Below are positions 54,649 through 63,012 of a stretch of 64,000 bases of DNA, piece after piece; within the stretch, counting starts at the first letter, position 1, and every line of letters starts with the position of its first letter. The notes beneath the pieces were generated by a model. It searched no databases. It worked only from the letters and a program-made list of their open reading frames with translations, and was not told the DNA's origin. The position numbers and the translations under genes were made by a program. The stretch is from Nitratireductor sp. B36. GTDB lineage: Bacteria; Pseudomonadota; Alphaproteobacteria; Rhizobiales; Rhizobiaceae. The DNA lies in the NCBI RefSeq assembly GCF_020833685.1, contig NZ_JACKZY010000005.1:186001-250000 (forward strand). Direction: 5' to 3'.

Positions 54649-56109
54649 ATGGCGCAGCGTCTTAACCGCTCCAGTCTTTCGCATCTGGCCGGCGCCATTC
54701 AGGGTCCGGCCTACGATCCAACCCAATTGGTCCCGGGCATCGTGCATATCGGCATCGGGGCGTTTCACCGCGCCCACCAGGCCGCCTATGTGGATGCCTG
54801 TCTCGCGGAGGGAGATGCCAGTTGGGGCATTGTCGGTGTCTCCCTCCGCAGTTCCGCCATGCGCGACGCCCTCGCCCCGCAGGACTTTCTCTACACACTT
54901 GCACAGCGTGACGGTTCCGGTGAAACGCTGAAGGTCATCGGGTCCGTGATGAAGGTGCTGGTGGCGCCGGAGGACCCGCAGGCCGTTCTGACCGCCATGA
55001 GCAGTCCGCAGACGCGGATTGTGACGCTGACTGTGACGGAGAAGGCCTATCCGCGGAATGCGGACGGCACGCTGGATGTGCAGGATCGCACAGTGGCGGC
55101 GGACCTTGCCAACCCCGACCGGCCGACCGGCATACTGGGTTTTCTGACAGAAGCCCTCGCCCGAAGAACGGCTGACGGCATCCCTCCCTTTACTGTCCTT
55201 TCATGCGATAACCTGCCCGCCAACGGCAAAACGCTACACGGGCTGGTGATCGAATTTGCGGCCCTGCGCGATCCCGAACTGGGCCATTACATCGAGCAGA
55301 ATGTTGCTTTCCCTTCGAGCATGGTGGACCGCATCGTTCCGGCGACCACCGATGACGACCGCGAACGGGTTTCGCAGGCGCTCGGCGTTGACGACGCATG
55401 GCCCGTGGTGACAGAACCCTTCATGCAATGGGTGGTGGAAGACAATTTCCCGATGGGCAGGCCCGCCTGGGAAGGCCATGGCGTCGAGATGGTGGCCGAT
55501 GTCGCCCCTTTCGAGGAGATGAAGCTTCGGCTTCTGAACGGCGCGCACTCAGCCATCGCCTATGCGGGACAGCTGCTCGGGCACGAGACGGTGGCGGATG
55601 CTTTTGCCGATCCGTTGATCCATGGGTTCGTGAAGGGGCTCTGGCGGGAATCTGCCCGGACACTTTCCGGCGACGCCGGCCTGAAGCCGGACGAATACAT
55701 GGCGCGGCTTGCAGACCGCTTCGCCAATCCGGCGCTGCGCCATCGCACGGCGCAGATTGCCAATGACGGTTCGCAGAAACTGCCGCAGCGCTTCATTAAT
55801 CCGCTGCTGGAGCGGCTCGATGCGGGCGAAGATGCACCGCATCTCGCAGCCGGTGTTGCACTCTGGATTGCAGCGCTCGCAAACAGAAGCGAGCCGCCGG
55901 CCTTTACCGATCCGCTGGATGAGGCGCTGAAAGCGGCCATCGCAAACACGACCAGTCCCGCCGACACTGTCGCCGCCGTCCTTCAGGCTGCCCGTTTCGA
56001 CAGGGTCGACCGATACCTGCCTGCCGTCCTCGAAGCCTATCAGCGCATCTCGGATCATGGCGTTTCGGCGACCCTTGCCCATTACGCTCGAGGAGACATT
56101 ACCCAATGA
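54649..56109 (+). CDS. uxuB: Fructuronate reductase / mannitol dehydrogenase-family protein UxuB
   Basis: A 486-residue polyol-specific long-chain dehydrogenase. The Rossmann start is IVHIGIGAFHRAHQAAYVD, then LSCDNLPANGKT is the mannonate/tagaturonate reductase block, and the catalytic Lys and His fall in MKLRLLNGAHSAIAY. It reduces fructuronate to mannonate with NADH (in reverse an oxidoreductase of mannitol-like polyols). Placement directly before uxuA makes UxuB by far the likeliest. ATG chosen; a GTG one codon upstream is possible. Confidence 0.93.
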   Translation: MAQRLNRSSLSHLAGAIQGPAYDPTQLVPGIVHIGIGAFHRAHQAAYVDACLAEGDASWGIVGVSLRSSAMRDALAPQDFLYTLAQRDGSGETLKVIGSVMKVLVAPEDPQAVLTAMSSPQTRIVTLTVTEKAYPRNADGTLDVQDRTVAADLANPDRPTGILGFLTEALARRTADGIPPFTVLSCDNLPANGKTLHGLVIEFAALRDPELGHYIEQNVAFPSSMVDRIVPATTDDDRERVSQALGVDDAWPVVTEPFMQWVVEDNFPMGRPAWEGHGVEMVADVAPFEEMKLRLLNGAHSAIAYAGQLLGHETVADAFADPLIHGFVKGLWRESARTLSGDAGLKPDEYMARLADRFANPALRHRTAQIANDGSQKLPQRFINPLLERLDAGEDAPHLAAGVALWIAALANRSEPPAFTDPLDEALKAAIANTTSPADTVAAVLQAARFDRVDRYLPAVLEAYQRISDHGVSATLAHYARGDITQ

Positions 56110-57266
56110 AAGAGACCTGGCGGTGGTTCGGTCCGGACGATCCGGTGACGCTCGCCCATGTGCGGCAGGCGGGTGCGACAGGCATTGTCACCGCCCTGCA
56201 CCACCTCAATGACGGCCGCGCCTGGCCGCAGGACGAGATCGACAAGCGCAGGCAAGAAATCGAACAGGCCGGCCTTGAATGGTCGGTCGTCGAAAGCGTG
56301 ATCGTGCATGAGCATGTCAAAACGCGCAGCGGCGACTTTCGCGCCCTGATCGACAATTACAAGACCTCGATCCGCAATGTGGCCCGCGCCGGGGTGCGCA
56401 CCATCTGCTACAATTTCATGGCCATCACCGACTGGACGCGCACGGATCTCGACTATCCGATGCCGCATGGCGGGACGGCGCTGCGCTTCGATGCAATCGA
56501 GTTCTGCGTTTACGATGTCTTTATCCTGGCGCGTCCGGGCGCCGAGGCGGACCACCCGACCGAGCGGGTGGAGGCCGCGCGCGAGCGCCTGAAGAAGATG
56601 AGCGAAAGCGATCTGGCGCGGCTGGAGCGCAATCTCATCGAATGGGTGCCGGCCCGCGAATTCGTCTATGACCGCGAGAGCTTCCGGCGCATGCTGGATA
56701 CCTATCGCGACATCTCGGCCGATGGCCTGCGCGAAAATCTGGCAGAGTTCCACCGGGAGATCATGCCGGTGGCGGAGGAGGAAGGCGTGGTGATGGCGAT
56801 CCATCCCGACGATCCACCGTTCCCGCTGTTCGGCCTGCCGCGCATCGTTTCCACGCATGACGACCTGAAGGCATTGCTCGAGGCTGTCCCCTCAGAGGCA
56901 AACGGACTGACATTCTGCACCGGCTCGCTCGGCGCGAACCCGGCAAACGACCTTCCGGCCATGGCGAAAGCTCTCGGGCCCCATATTCACTTCGCGCATC
57001 TGCGCAACGTGAAGCGGGAGCGGTGCGGCTCTTTCCATGAGGCCGAGCATCTGGAAGGCGACACGGACATGATTGCCGTGGTGGCTGCCCTGATGAATGA
57101 AGAGAGGCGACGTGGCGGGCAGATACCCATGCGTCCCGACCATGGGCACGCGATACTGGACGATCTCGGCAAACGGGTGAACCCGGGCTATTCGGGTATC
57201 GGCAGGCTGAAAGGGCTGGCCGAACTGCGCGGCGTGATGCGGACACTTGAGTACGTGCGTACGTGA
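56106..57266 (+). CDS. uxuA: Mannonate dehydratase UxuA
   Basis: A 386-residue TIM-barrel dehydratase that turns D-mannonate into 2-keto-3-deoxygluconate. Signatures include VVESVIVHEHVKTR, CYNFMAITDWTRTDL, AIHPDDPPFPLFGLPRIV, FCTGSLGANPANDLP, HLRNVKRER and RPDHGHAILDD (the catalytic Mn2+-binding His/Asp/Cys cluster). Normal length. It ends the LacI-controlled operon; with UxuB it forms the lower part of hexuronate catabolism. Confidence 0.97.
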   Translation: MKETWRWFGPDDPVTLAHVRQAGATGIVTALHHLNDGRAWPQDEIDKRRQEIEQAGLEWSVVESVIVHEHVKTRSGDFRALIDNYKTSIRNVARAGVRTICYNFMAITDWTRTDLDYPMPHGGTALRFDAIEFCVYDVFILARPGAEADHPTERVEAARERLKKMSESDLARLERNLIEWVPAREFVYDRESFRRMLDTYRDISADGLRENLAEFHREIMPVAEEEGVVMAIHPDDPPFPLFGLPRIVSTHDDLKALLEAVPSEANGLTFCTGSLGANPANDLPAMAKALGPHIHFAHLRNVKRERCGSFHEAEHLEGDTDMIAVVAALMNEERRRGGQIPMRPDHGHAILDDLGKRVNPGYSGIGRLKGLAELRGVMRTLEYVRT

Positions 57267-57322
57267 CACTGATGGCTTCCCGCGCCGCAAGCACGCTACG
57301 GATTCTCTACAAAAAGGAACCA

Positions 57323-57350
57323 CCCGCATCCGCGATAGAACGGATGCGGG
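57323..57350 (-). terminator. Terminator between the convergent operons
   Basis: CCCGCATCCG (57323-57332) and CGGATGCGGG (57341-57350) form a perfect 10-bp stem with an 8-base loop. On the minus strand a TTTTT run follows about 8 bases after the stem, so it best serves the leftward NitT-type operon; in the plus direction the stem alone could still weaken read-through from uxuA. Confidence 0.7.
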
Positions 57351-57383
57351 CGGTCTCAGGAACCGAAACCTGACGTAAAAACC

Positions 57384-58217
57384 CTAGCGCCTCCAGCGCA
57401 CAAAATAGCGCTCAAGCAGTGTCACGAAGCCGAACACCGAGAGCCCCATCAGGCTGAGCAGTAGGATCTGTGCGAAAACACGGCCAACGCGCAGCTGGCT
57501 TGCCGCGACACGAACCAGTTCACCCAGGCCTTCACCGCCACCCATATATTCGCCGACGACAACGCCGATCACACTCCACACGGCCGCCAGTTTGAGACCG
57601 GCGAAGATGTAGGGCGTCGCATAGGGCATCTGCAGCTTGATGAGCGTCTGCCAGCGGTTTGCCTCAAGAGACTTGAACAGCATCGACATGTTGCTGTCGG
57701 TTGCCGCCAGACCCGCCGCCGTGTTGATCGTCACGGGGAAGAACGAGATGAACGCGGCCATCATGATCTTCGATTCGATGCCAAATCCGAACCACGCGAC
57801 GAACAGCGGCGCGAAGGCGACCTTCGGCATGGTGTTGATCGCCACCACATAGGGCATGATTGCCTTGCGGCCGAACGTGGTCGCGCCGATGATCATACCG
57901 AGCGTGAGACCGATGGCCGAAGCCAGCAGGAAGCCGAAGACAACCTCGACCAGCGTGATCCATGTGGCATGGGCCACATAACCGCCAGTGAACAGGTTGT
58001 TGAGCGTGAAGATGAGATCCTGCAGAACCTGATAGGGTCCCGGCAGAACCAGCTGCGAGATGCCGCTATAGGTGACGGCCATGTGCCACACAGTGACAAC
58101 GGCCGCACCGAACAGCAGCACGAGCAGCCATTGCGGCGTGCGCTCGATCAGCGTCTTGCGCTCATTTTCGGCAAGCGCGATCAGCACCTCGGGATCGACA
58201 GTTTGCTGGTCAGTCAT
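57384..58217 (-). CDS. NitT/TauT-family ABC transporter permease
   Basis: A 277-residue permease with six helices of the nitrate/taurine/sulfonate/pyrimidine-precursor family. The EAA-like loop and NTMPKVAFAPLFVAWFGFGIESKI segment (in parts: AINTMPKVAFAPLFV, WFGFGIESKIMM) near residue 130 are typical. The start overlaps the ATPase stop by 8 bases. Together with the ATPase and binding protein upstream it forms a complete importer whose substrate is not evident. Confidence 0.93.
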   Translation of the reverse strand: MTDQQTVDPEVLIALAENERKTLIERTPQWLLVLLFGAAVVTVWHMAVTYSGISQLVLPGPYQVLQDLIFTLNNLFTGGYVAHATWITLVEVVFGFLLASAIGLTLGMIIGATTFGRKAIMPYVVAINTMPKVAFAPLFVAWFGFGIESKIMMAAFISFFPVTINTAAGLAATDSNMSMLFKSLEANRWQTLIKLQMPYATPYIFAGLKLAAVWSVIGVVVGEYMGGGEGLGELVRVAASQLRVGRVFAQILLLSLMGLSVFGFVTLLERYFVRWRR

Positions 58218-59031
58218 GGCTGGCCCCCTCTCCGCTTCCGAACAACAGGTCGTGAATTTCGCGGACATATTCGTTGAAGCGGTTGCCGGTGATCATGTCG
58301 GGCGTACGCGGACGCGGCAGATCGATGTCGATGCGCTTGACGATCCGGCCCGGTCGCGGCGACATCACGAAGACGGAATCCGCCAGGAAGATCGCTTCCT
58401 GGATGGAGTGCGTAACGATGATGGCCGTGGCCTCGCGCGAGCGACAGATCCGTTCGAACTCCACATTCATCTGCTCGCGTGTAAATTCATCGAGCGCGCC
58501 GAACGGTTCGTCCAGGAGAAGGATTTCTGGCTGGGTCACCAGCATCCGGCAGATGGCCGCGCGCTGCGCCATGCCGCCGGAAAGCTCCGATGGCACCGCA
58601 CTGGCAAATTCGGCAAGCCCCGCCATCTCGAGAAGCTGCGTAGCGCGTTCGCGCGCAGCGTTCGCTGCTTTTCGCCCCTCGCGGATTTCGATGGGAAGCA
58701 GCACGTTTTCCATCACGCTGCGCCAGGGCAGAAGCGTGGGCTGCTGGAACATGATGCCGATATGCTCATTCGGCCCGGTCAGAGCCTCGCCTCTGAGCGT
58801 GATTTCTCCGCCCGTCGGCGGGATCAGGCCGGCAATCATCTTCAGAACAGTCGACTTGCCACACCCACTCGCGCCGACGAGAGAGGCCATTTGGCCCCTC
58901 TCCAGCTCAAACGACACATCCTTGGCGGCATGGATGATGTCAGCCTGGCCTGATCGTGCGCGGCGGTAATGCTTGTTCACATTATCAAGACGAAGGATCG
59001 CGTCCCCGTCCGACCGCACATCATGCATCAC
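58210..59031 (-). CDS. NitT/TauT-family ABC transporter ATP-binding protein
   Basis: A 273-residue ATPase. Walker A GASGCGKST near residue 51, Q-loop FQQPTLLPWRSVMENV, LSGGMAQRAAICRML (signature with the Met/Ala variants usual for this family), Walker B ILLLDEPFGALDEFTR and VTHSIQEA are all present. The GTG start overlaps the binding-protein stop (GTGA); the ATG one codon later is equally possible. Confidence 0.94.
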   Translation of the reverse strand: MMHDVRSDGDAILRLDNVNKHYRRARSGQADIIHAAKDVSFELERGQMASLVGASGCGKSTVLKMIAGLIPPTGGEITLRGEALTGPNEHIGIMFQQPTLLPWRSVMENVLLPIEIREGRKAANAARERATQLLEMAGLAEFASAVPSELSGGMAQRAAICRMLVTQPEILLLDEPFGALDEFTREQMNVEFERICRSREATAIIVTHSIQEAIFLADSVFVMSPRPGRIVKRIDIDLPRPRTPDMITGNRFNEYVREIHDLLFGSGEGASHD

Positions 59032-60056
59032 TTGGCCTCCAGGTTTTCGACGAACTCATTGGTATAGACGACTGACAGATCTTCGATCGCCTTATCGAGC
59101 TCTCCCGTTTCGAGCAGGCTCTTGTGCCATGCGTTCCAGCCGCTCTCCGGCAGGTAGCCGAGCGTGTTGTCGCCGATGGGCGCATATTGCTGGTTCACGG
59201 TGTCGAGAAGAGCACGCGCATATTCACGACGTTCCACTTCCTGCGGATTGTAGGTCTCGCCGTCTTCGAGAACGCCTTCCGGGTTTTCCATGCCCCATTT
59301 GGTTGCCTTGTGGATCGCCTTGGCGAAGCCGGCCACCATCTCCGGGTTGTCACGATAGATCTCGCCCCGAACAGCCAGACCATTGCCGAACAGGTCGAGG
59401 CCCTCAGGCGTGAGGTCGACCACGTCGACGCCACGGTCCTTCAGCACCGCGATGCCTGTGAAGGATGCCGCAAAAGCGTGGATCGTGTCGCGATCAAACG
59501 CCGTTACAGCCATGCCTTCCTGGCCGATGGTCACGAATTTGTATTCGTCGGGCTGGACGCCTACGGATGCAAGCGCGCTTCGGGCAAAGGACACTTCCGC
59601 GCCATCGGCCGTGGAGACGCCGATCTGCTTGCCACGCAGACCTTCTGCGCTGTCGATACCGTCATTGCGGTCACCGGCAAGCACGAACAGGCCGCGCGAG
59701 AAGAGATTGTAGAAGAATTTTACGTCAGCACCGCGCGCAACGGCATTGAGCACCGGGCCGGGTCCAGGCGCGCCGAACTCGGCACGGCCGGCTTCCATAG
59801 CCTGAAGAACGGCGCCCGAACCATCCAGGCTCTTGATCGTGACTTCAAGGCCTTCTTCCTTGAAGAAGCCACGCTGCTGCGCGACGATCATCGGATACCA
59901 GGCCATCGCGGAAGAGCCCGGCAGAACCACCGTGACCTGCTTCAGCTCCTGGGCCATGGCGACCCCGCCTGTGATTGCGAGCGCTGCAGCCGCCACGCCC
60001 ATGTGGCGCATCCAGCGCGATGCCTTCTGTGCCATTGTCTTGCAGTCGTTAAACAT
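59028..60056 (-). CDS. NitT/TauT-family ABC transporter substrate-binding protein
   Basis: A 342-residue periplasmic protein (SsuA/THI5-like fold) with a signal peptide (MGVAAAALAITGGVAMA, cleaved near AMA-Q). WYPMIVAQQRGFFKEEGLEVTIKSLDGSG (in parts: MIVAQQRGFFKEEGLEV) and MEAGRAEFGAPGPGPVLNAVARGADVKFF (in parts: AEFGAPGPGPVL) are the typical ligand-contact regions. GGGAGGA precedes the ATG. Family members carry pyrimidine precursors, sulfonates, aromatics and others. Confidence 0.92.
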   Translation of the reverse strand: MFNDCKTMAQKASRWMRHMGVAAAALAITGGVAMAQELKQVTVVLPGSSAMAWYPMIVAQQRGFFKEEGLEVTIKSLDGSGAVLQAMEAGRAEFGAPGPGPVLNAVARGADVKFFYNLFSRGLFVLAGDRNDGIDSAEGLRGKQIGVSTADGAEVSFARSALASVGVQPDEYKFVTIGQEGMAVTAFDRDTIHAFAASFTGIAVLKDRGVDVVDLTPEGLDLFGNGLAVRGEIYRDNPEMVAGFAKAIHKATKWGMENPEGVLEDGETYNPQEVERREYARALLDTVNQQYAPIGDNTLGYLPESGWNAWHKSLLETGELDKAIEDLSVVYTNEFVENLEAK

Positions 60057-60075
60057 TCGGTCCTCCCTGTTTTGC

Positions 60076-61401
60076 CTACGACCAGTCAGATGCCGGGAGC
60101 ACGGCTCCACGGCACTCGCCAAAGCCAATTGCCCGGAAACCCTCCCGTTCGCATCGGCCTTCGAGTACGATTTCATCCCCGTCCTGCAGAAAGCTGCGGC
60201 TCTCTCCATTGCCCAGATCCAGGGGCTCCGCGCCGCGGCGCGTCAGCTCGAGCAGACAGCCCTGCGATCCCGGCGTTTCACCGGAGATCGTGCCGCTGGC
60301 GATCAGATCGCCCGGCAGTACCGGACAGCCATTGGACATGTGGTGCGTGATCATCTGGGCGAAGGTCCAGTAGAGCCCCGCCGCGTTGGCGCGCGTCACG
60401 GTGAGCGGCGCCTCGCCCTTTTTCCGCATCGCCGCGCTTTGAAGATGCACGGTCAAATCGACGTTCAGAGCGCCGCCCCCGGCTTCGTCCTTATCGGCGA
60501 GATAGTCGAGCAGCGCCGGATCGTCGGCCAGCCTCTCGCGCGCGGCCACCCGGAAAGGAGCCAGCGCATCCATCGTCACCACCCAGGGCGAGATGGTCGT
60601 TGCAAAGCTCTTGGAGAGGAACGGTCCAAGCGGCTGGTATTCCCATGCCTGAATGTCGCGCGCGCTCCAGTCATTGACGAGGCACACGCCAAACAGCCGT
60701 TCGCGCGCTTCTGGCAGAGGGTGCACGCCGGTGTCATTTTTGCCGCCGCCGATGAACGCGCCCAGCTCCAGCTCGTAATCGAGCATACGGCTCGGTGCGA
60801 ACACGATGTCGCCATCCACGCGGATCTGACCGTTGGGGCGGCGCACCGGCGAGTTCGAAACAACGATGGACGACGCGCGTCCGTGATAGCCGACCGGCAG
60901 GCTCTTGAAGTTCGGAAGCAATGGATTGTCTGGCCGAAACAGCCTGCCAACATTGGTGGCGTGCTCGACCGAGCAGTAGAAATCCGTGTAGTCGCCGATC
61001 CGCGCCGGTATGCGCATCTCAAGGCTTTCAATCGGCAGAAGGAAACCCTCGATGCTCGACTGCATCTCGGAGCCGGCACGCAGGGCGCGATGCAGCCACA
61101 GACGCAGCGCGCGCCATTCCGCAGGCGAGCGCGCCATCAGCGCATTCAGATCGTCACGACACAGAATGCTGCGTGCGTCTGCGCCAAAAAGCCGATCAAG
61201 CAGCCCTTCCTGGGCGCAGGCCGAGAGATTGAGCGCCTGATCGCCAATGGCAACGACGATCACCGGCTTGGCCGCATCGCCCGCCGCAGCAACGCCATAG
61301 GGCAGGTTCTGCAGTGCGAAATCACAGGACACCCGATTGGCGCTGGAAACCCAGCTTTCCGTTTGGGGATCATGCGTTTCGTCGAGCATCCAGATTGTCA
61401 T
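60076..61401 (-). CDS. fahA: Fumarylacetoacetase
   Basis: A 441-residue enzyme of normal length. The small N-terminal domain is followed by the catalytic barrel: DYTDFYCSVEHATNVG, LPVGYHGRASSIVVS, LDYELELGAFIGGG (metal glutamates), NDWSARDIQAWEYQPLGPFLSKSF (Asp/Lys pair) and ASGTISGETPGSQGC. It splits fumarylacetoacetate into fumarate and acetoacetate, the last step of homogentisate catabolism. No homogentisate dioxygenase or maleylacetoacetate isomerase is here; instead it shares an operon with an ABC importer. Upstream lies a GntR gene and a clear operator. Confidence 0.95.
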   Translation of the reverse strand: MTIWMLDETHDPQTESWVSSANRVSCDFALQNLPYGVAAAGDAAKPVIVVAIGDQALNLSACAQEGLLDRLFGADARSILCRDDLNALMARSPAEWRALRLWLHRALRAGSEMQSSIEGFLLPIESLEMRIPARIGDYTDFYCSVEHATNVGRLFRPDNPLLPNFKSLPVGYHGRASSIVVSNSPVRRPNGQIRVDGDIVFAPSRMLDYELELGAFIGGGKNDTGVHPLPEARERLFGVCLVNDWSARDIQAWEYQPLGPFLSKSFATTISPWVVTMDALAPFRVAARERLADDPALLDYLADKDEAGGGALNVDLTVHLQSAAMRKKGEAPLTVTRANAAGLYWTFAQMITHHMSNGCPVLPGDLIASGTISGETPGSQGCLLELTRRGAEPLDLGNGESRSFLQDGDEIVLEGRCEREGFRAIGFGECRGAVLPASDWS

Positions 61402-61431
61402 TGATTGTTGCGCCGATAAATAGTTACAAAG

Positions 61432-61443
61432 TTTGTATACAAA
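61432..61443. promoter_or_regulatory. Candidate GntR-FCD operator between fahA and gntR
   Basis: The perfect 12-bp palindrome TTTGTATACAAA lies in the 159-base divergent gap, overlapping the AT-rich region upstream of fahA. TTGTATACAA is the recurring core of FCD-type GntR sites (family knowledge). It probably controls the importer/fahA operon and the regulator itself. Confidence 0.65.
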
Positions 61444-61560
61444 GAAGCATCCAAATTAGGATACGTCAAGGGATGCAAATATGGGTTTGAAGGCCAATCG
61501 GTTTGTGGAATATTCATTCCGACGTGGCAGACCGGATTCCGCGCGCGGTTAAGGAGCAGT

Positions 61561-62418
61561 TTGAGCCGTATGAGCAAGTCTCGAGAGCAGCATTGCAAAA
61601 ACGAAGCCTGGGTCATCGACGGACCGCTGCCGCGCGACCGCATGACACCTGCCAGCCAGGCATCGCCCTCCTGGTTGCAGCACCTGGAAGAGCGCGTTAT
61701 CGCAGGCGGTGATTTCTGGCGACTTGCCGAGGAGTTGCGGCATGAAAAAACGCAATCAGAAGACCCGGCGAAAATTGCCGCACAAGCTATCCCCTTTGTC
61801 GACATCGTTTACGAGATGCTGCGAATTGCAATTCGCACCGGTGCCCTTGCTACCGGCACACCTCTGATCGAAGCCGAGATCGGGGACGCGCTTGCCGTCA
61901 GCCGCACTCCGGTGCGCGAAGCTATGCAGCGGCTTTCTGCTGATGGCCTCCTCTCGCGGCGCAAGCGTGGCTGGGAAGTGCGTAAGCTCGATCTCGTCCA
62001 GATTCGGGAATCTTACGAGGTGCGCATGGCGCTGGAAGGTTTTGCCACCGCGCAGGCTGCCATTCGCGCAAGCGAAGAAGAGGTCGCATCGATCGTGGCT
62101 GCAACCACCGCCCGTTCAGAACTCGATTTCGACAATATCTCGGACCGTCTGACATCGAACCGGGAGCTGCACGGGCTGATTTTCGCTGCGTCGGGCAACG
62201 AACGCCTGGTGAGTGCGATCAGGAAAAACATGCAGTACTATTTCGCCCACCGTTTCGCGCAATTCGTCTCTCGCGAAGAGGCCGCGCTTTTCCAACAGCA
62301 GCACGAGGCGATCGCCGATGCGATCGCAGTTCGAGATCCAGCGGAAGCCGAGCTGATTGCGCGCCAGCATGTGAAATCAACCTATCTGGCGTTCGAAAAG
62401 TTCTACAAGCTGCTCTGA
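61561..62418 (+). CDS. GntR-family regulator, FCD subgroup
   Basis: A 285-residue protein with an unusually long N-terminal segment (about 75 residues, including WLQHLEERVIAGGDFWRLAEELRHEK), then the winged helix (VYEMLRIAIRTGALATGTPL, ALAVSRTPVREAMQRL) and an FCD ligand domain (YEVRMALEGFATAQAAI, NRELHGLIFAASGN, QQQHEAIADAI). The TTG at 61561 sits 4 bases after AAGGAG; an ATG three codons later is 13 bases away. Divergent from fahA, so the likely regulator of that operon. Confidence 0.88.
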   Translation: MSRMSKSREQHCKNEAWVIDGPLPRDRMTPASQASPSWLQHLEERVIAGGDFWRLAEELRHEKTQSEDPAKIAAQAIPFVDIVYEMLRIAIRTGALATGTPLIEAEIGDALAVSRTPVREAMQRLSADGLLSRRKRGWEVRKLDLVQIRESYEVRMALEGFATAQAAIRASEEEVASIVAATTARSELDFDNISDRLTSNRELHGLIFAASGNERLVSAIRKNMQYYFAHRFAQFVSREEAALFQQQHEAIADAIAVRDPAEAELIARQHVKSTYLAFEKFYKLL

Positions 62419-62748
62419 AGGGTCAGCCTCGCCAGGAAAAAAGCCTCGGTGTGGGATTTCATTGCTCTTGCAGCCTGAATTCTGCTTCGGCGCATTCCAG
62501 TTGCCTGCCCGCACAGTTTTCACCAGAGGGGTTGTGTAGGGGCCCGTCGAGCGGATAGTCATGGTCCCGGGGGGCGGACATCAGGGGCCCGTCCGGGGTA
62601 TCGGGGGCACTGCCCCTTTTGTCGCGTCCAAGCAAACGCTTCGGTTGTGGGAAATCGATATCTCCAGGTTGCATAATGCAATCCAGCGTAGTTTATTGCA
62701 ACTTGCACGCGGCATTCACAGTGCAAGCTTTTTGGCGGTGGGGAACGG
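62419..62748. other. Intergenic region with a palindromic operator-like site
   Basis: No gene found in this 330-base stretch. It contains the odd-centred perfect palindrome TTGCATAATGCAA (62669-62681), followed by a TTGCAACTTGCA half-site-like repeat near 62697, 50-80 bases before the small HTH-type gene. A GGGGCCCGTC direct repeat (two copies about 48 bases apart) lies in the middle. Confidence 0.5.
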
Positions 62749-63012
62749 GTGGACACTCTCGCTTTTGACGATCCGGAACGGCAGCTTACTGAAAAGACAG
62801 CCAATAAAACCCGGCGCGCCGCCATGCCGGCGGAAGAGTTCTGCGCATGGCTGAAGCACGTAAATTTCAGCGAACGGCATGCAGCCAGAACCTTGCAGAT
62901 ATCCAGAACGACGGTCGCCAAATACCGGCAGGAGGGCGCGCCGGCACATATCGGCTTTGCCTGCGCGGCAATTGCCCTCGGCATGCCGATCTGGCAACGG
63001 GGTACGGAATAG
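62749..63012 (+). CDS. Small HTH-like hypothetical protein
   Basis: An 87-residue protein starting with GTG. FCAWLKHVNFSERHAARTLQISRTTVAKYRQEG (in parts: FCAWLKHVNFSERHAA, LQISRTTVAKYRQEGAPAH) reads as a helix-turn-helix with a recognition helix, like DNA-binding adaptor/antitoxin-type proteins, and APAHIGFACAAIALGMPIW forms a hydrophobic tail helix that occurs in short XRE-like proteins. The start is weak; an ATG at 62824 is an alternative. Function unknown; it is followed by a 369-base gap. Confidence 0.55.
   Translation: MDTLAFDDPERQLTEKTANKTRRAAMPAEEFCAWLKHVNFSERHAARTLQISRTTVAKYRQEGAPAHIGFACAAIALGMPIWQRGTE

Noticed and set aside
59833-61404. A 523-codon open frame on the plus strand
   Set aside because: Antisense to fahA and the binding-protein start, where the minus-strand proteins have clear family motifs.
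62530-62600. The two GGGGCCCGTC copies as a tandem repeat or recombination site
   Set aside because: Only two short copies without flanking symmetry; likely chance in GC-rich sequence.
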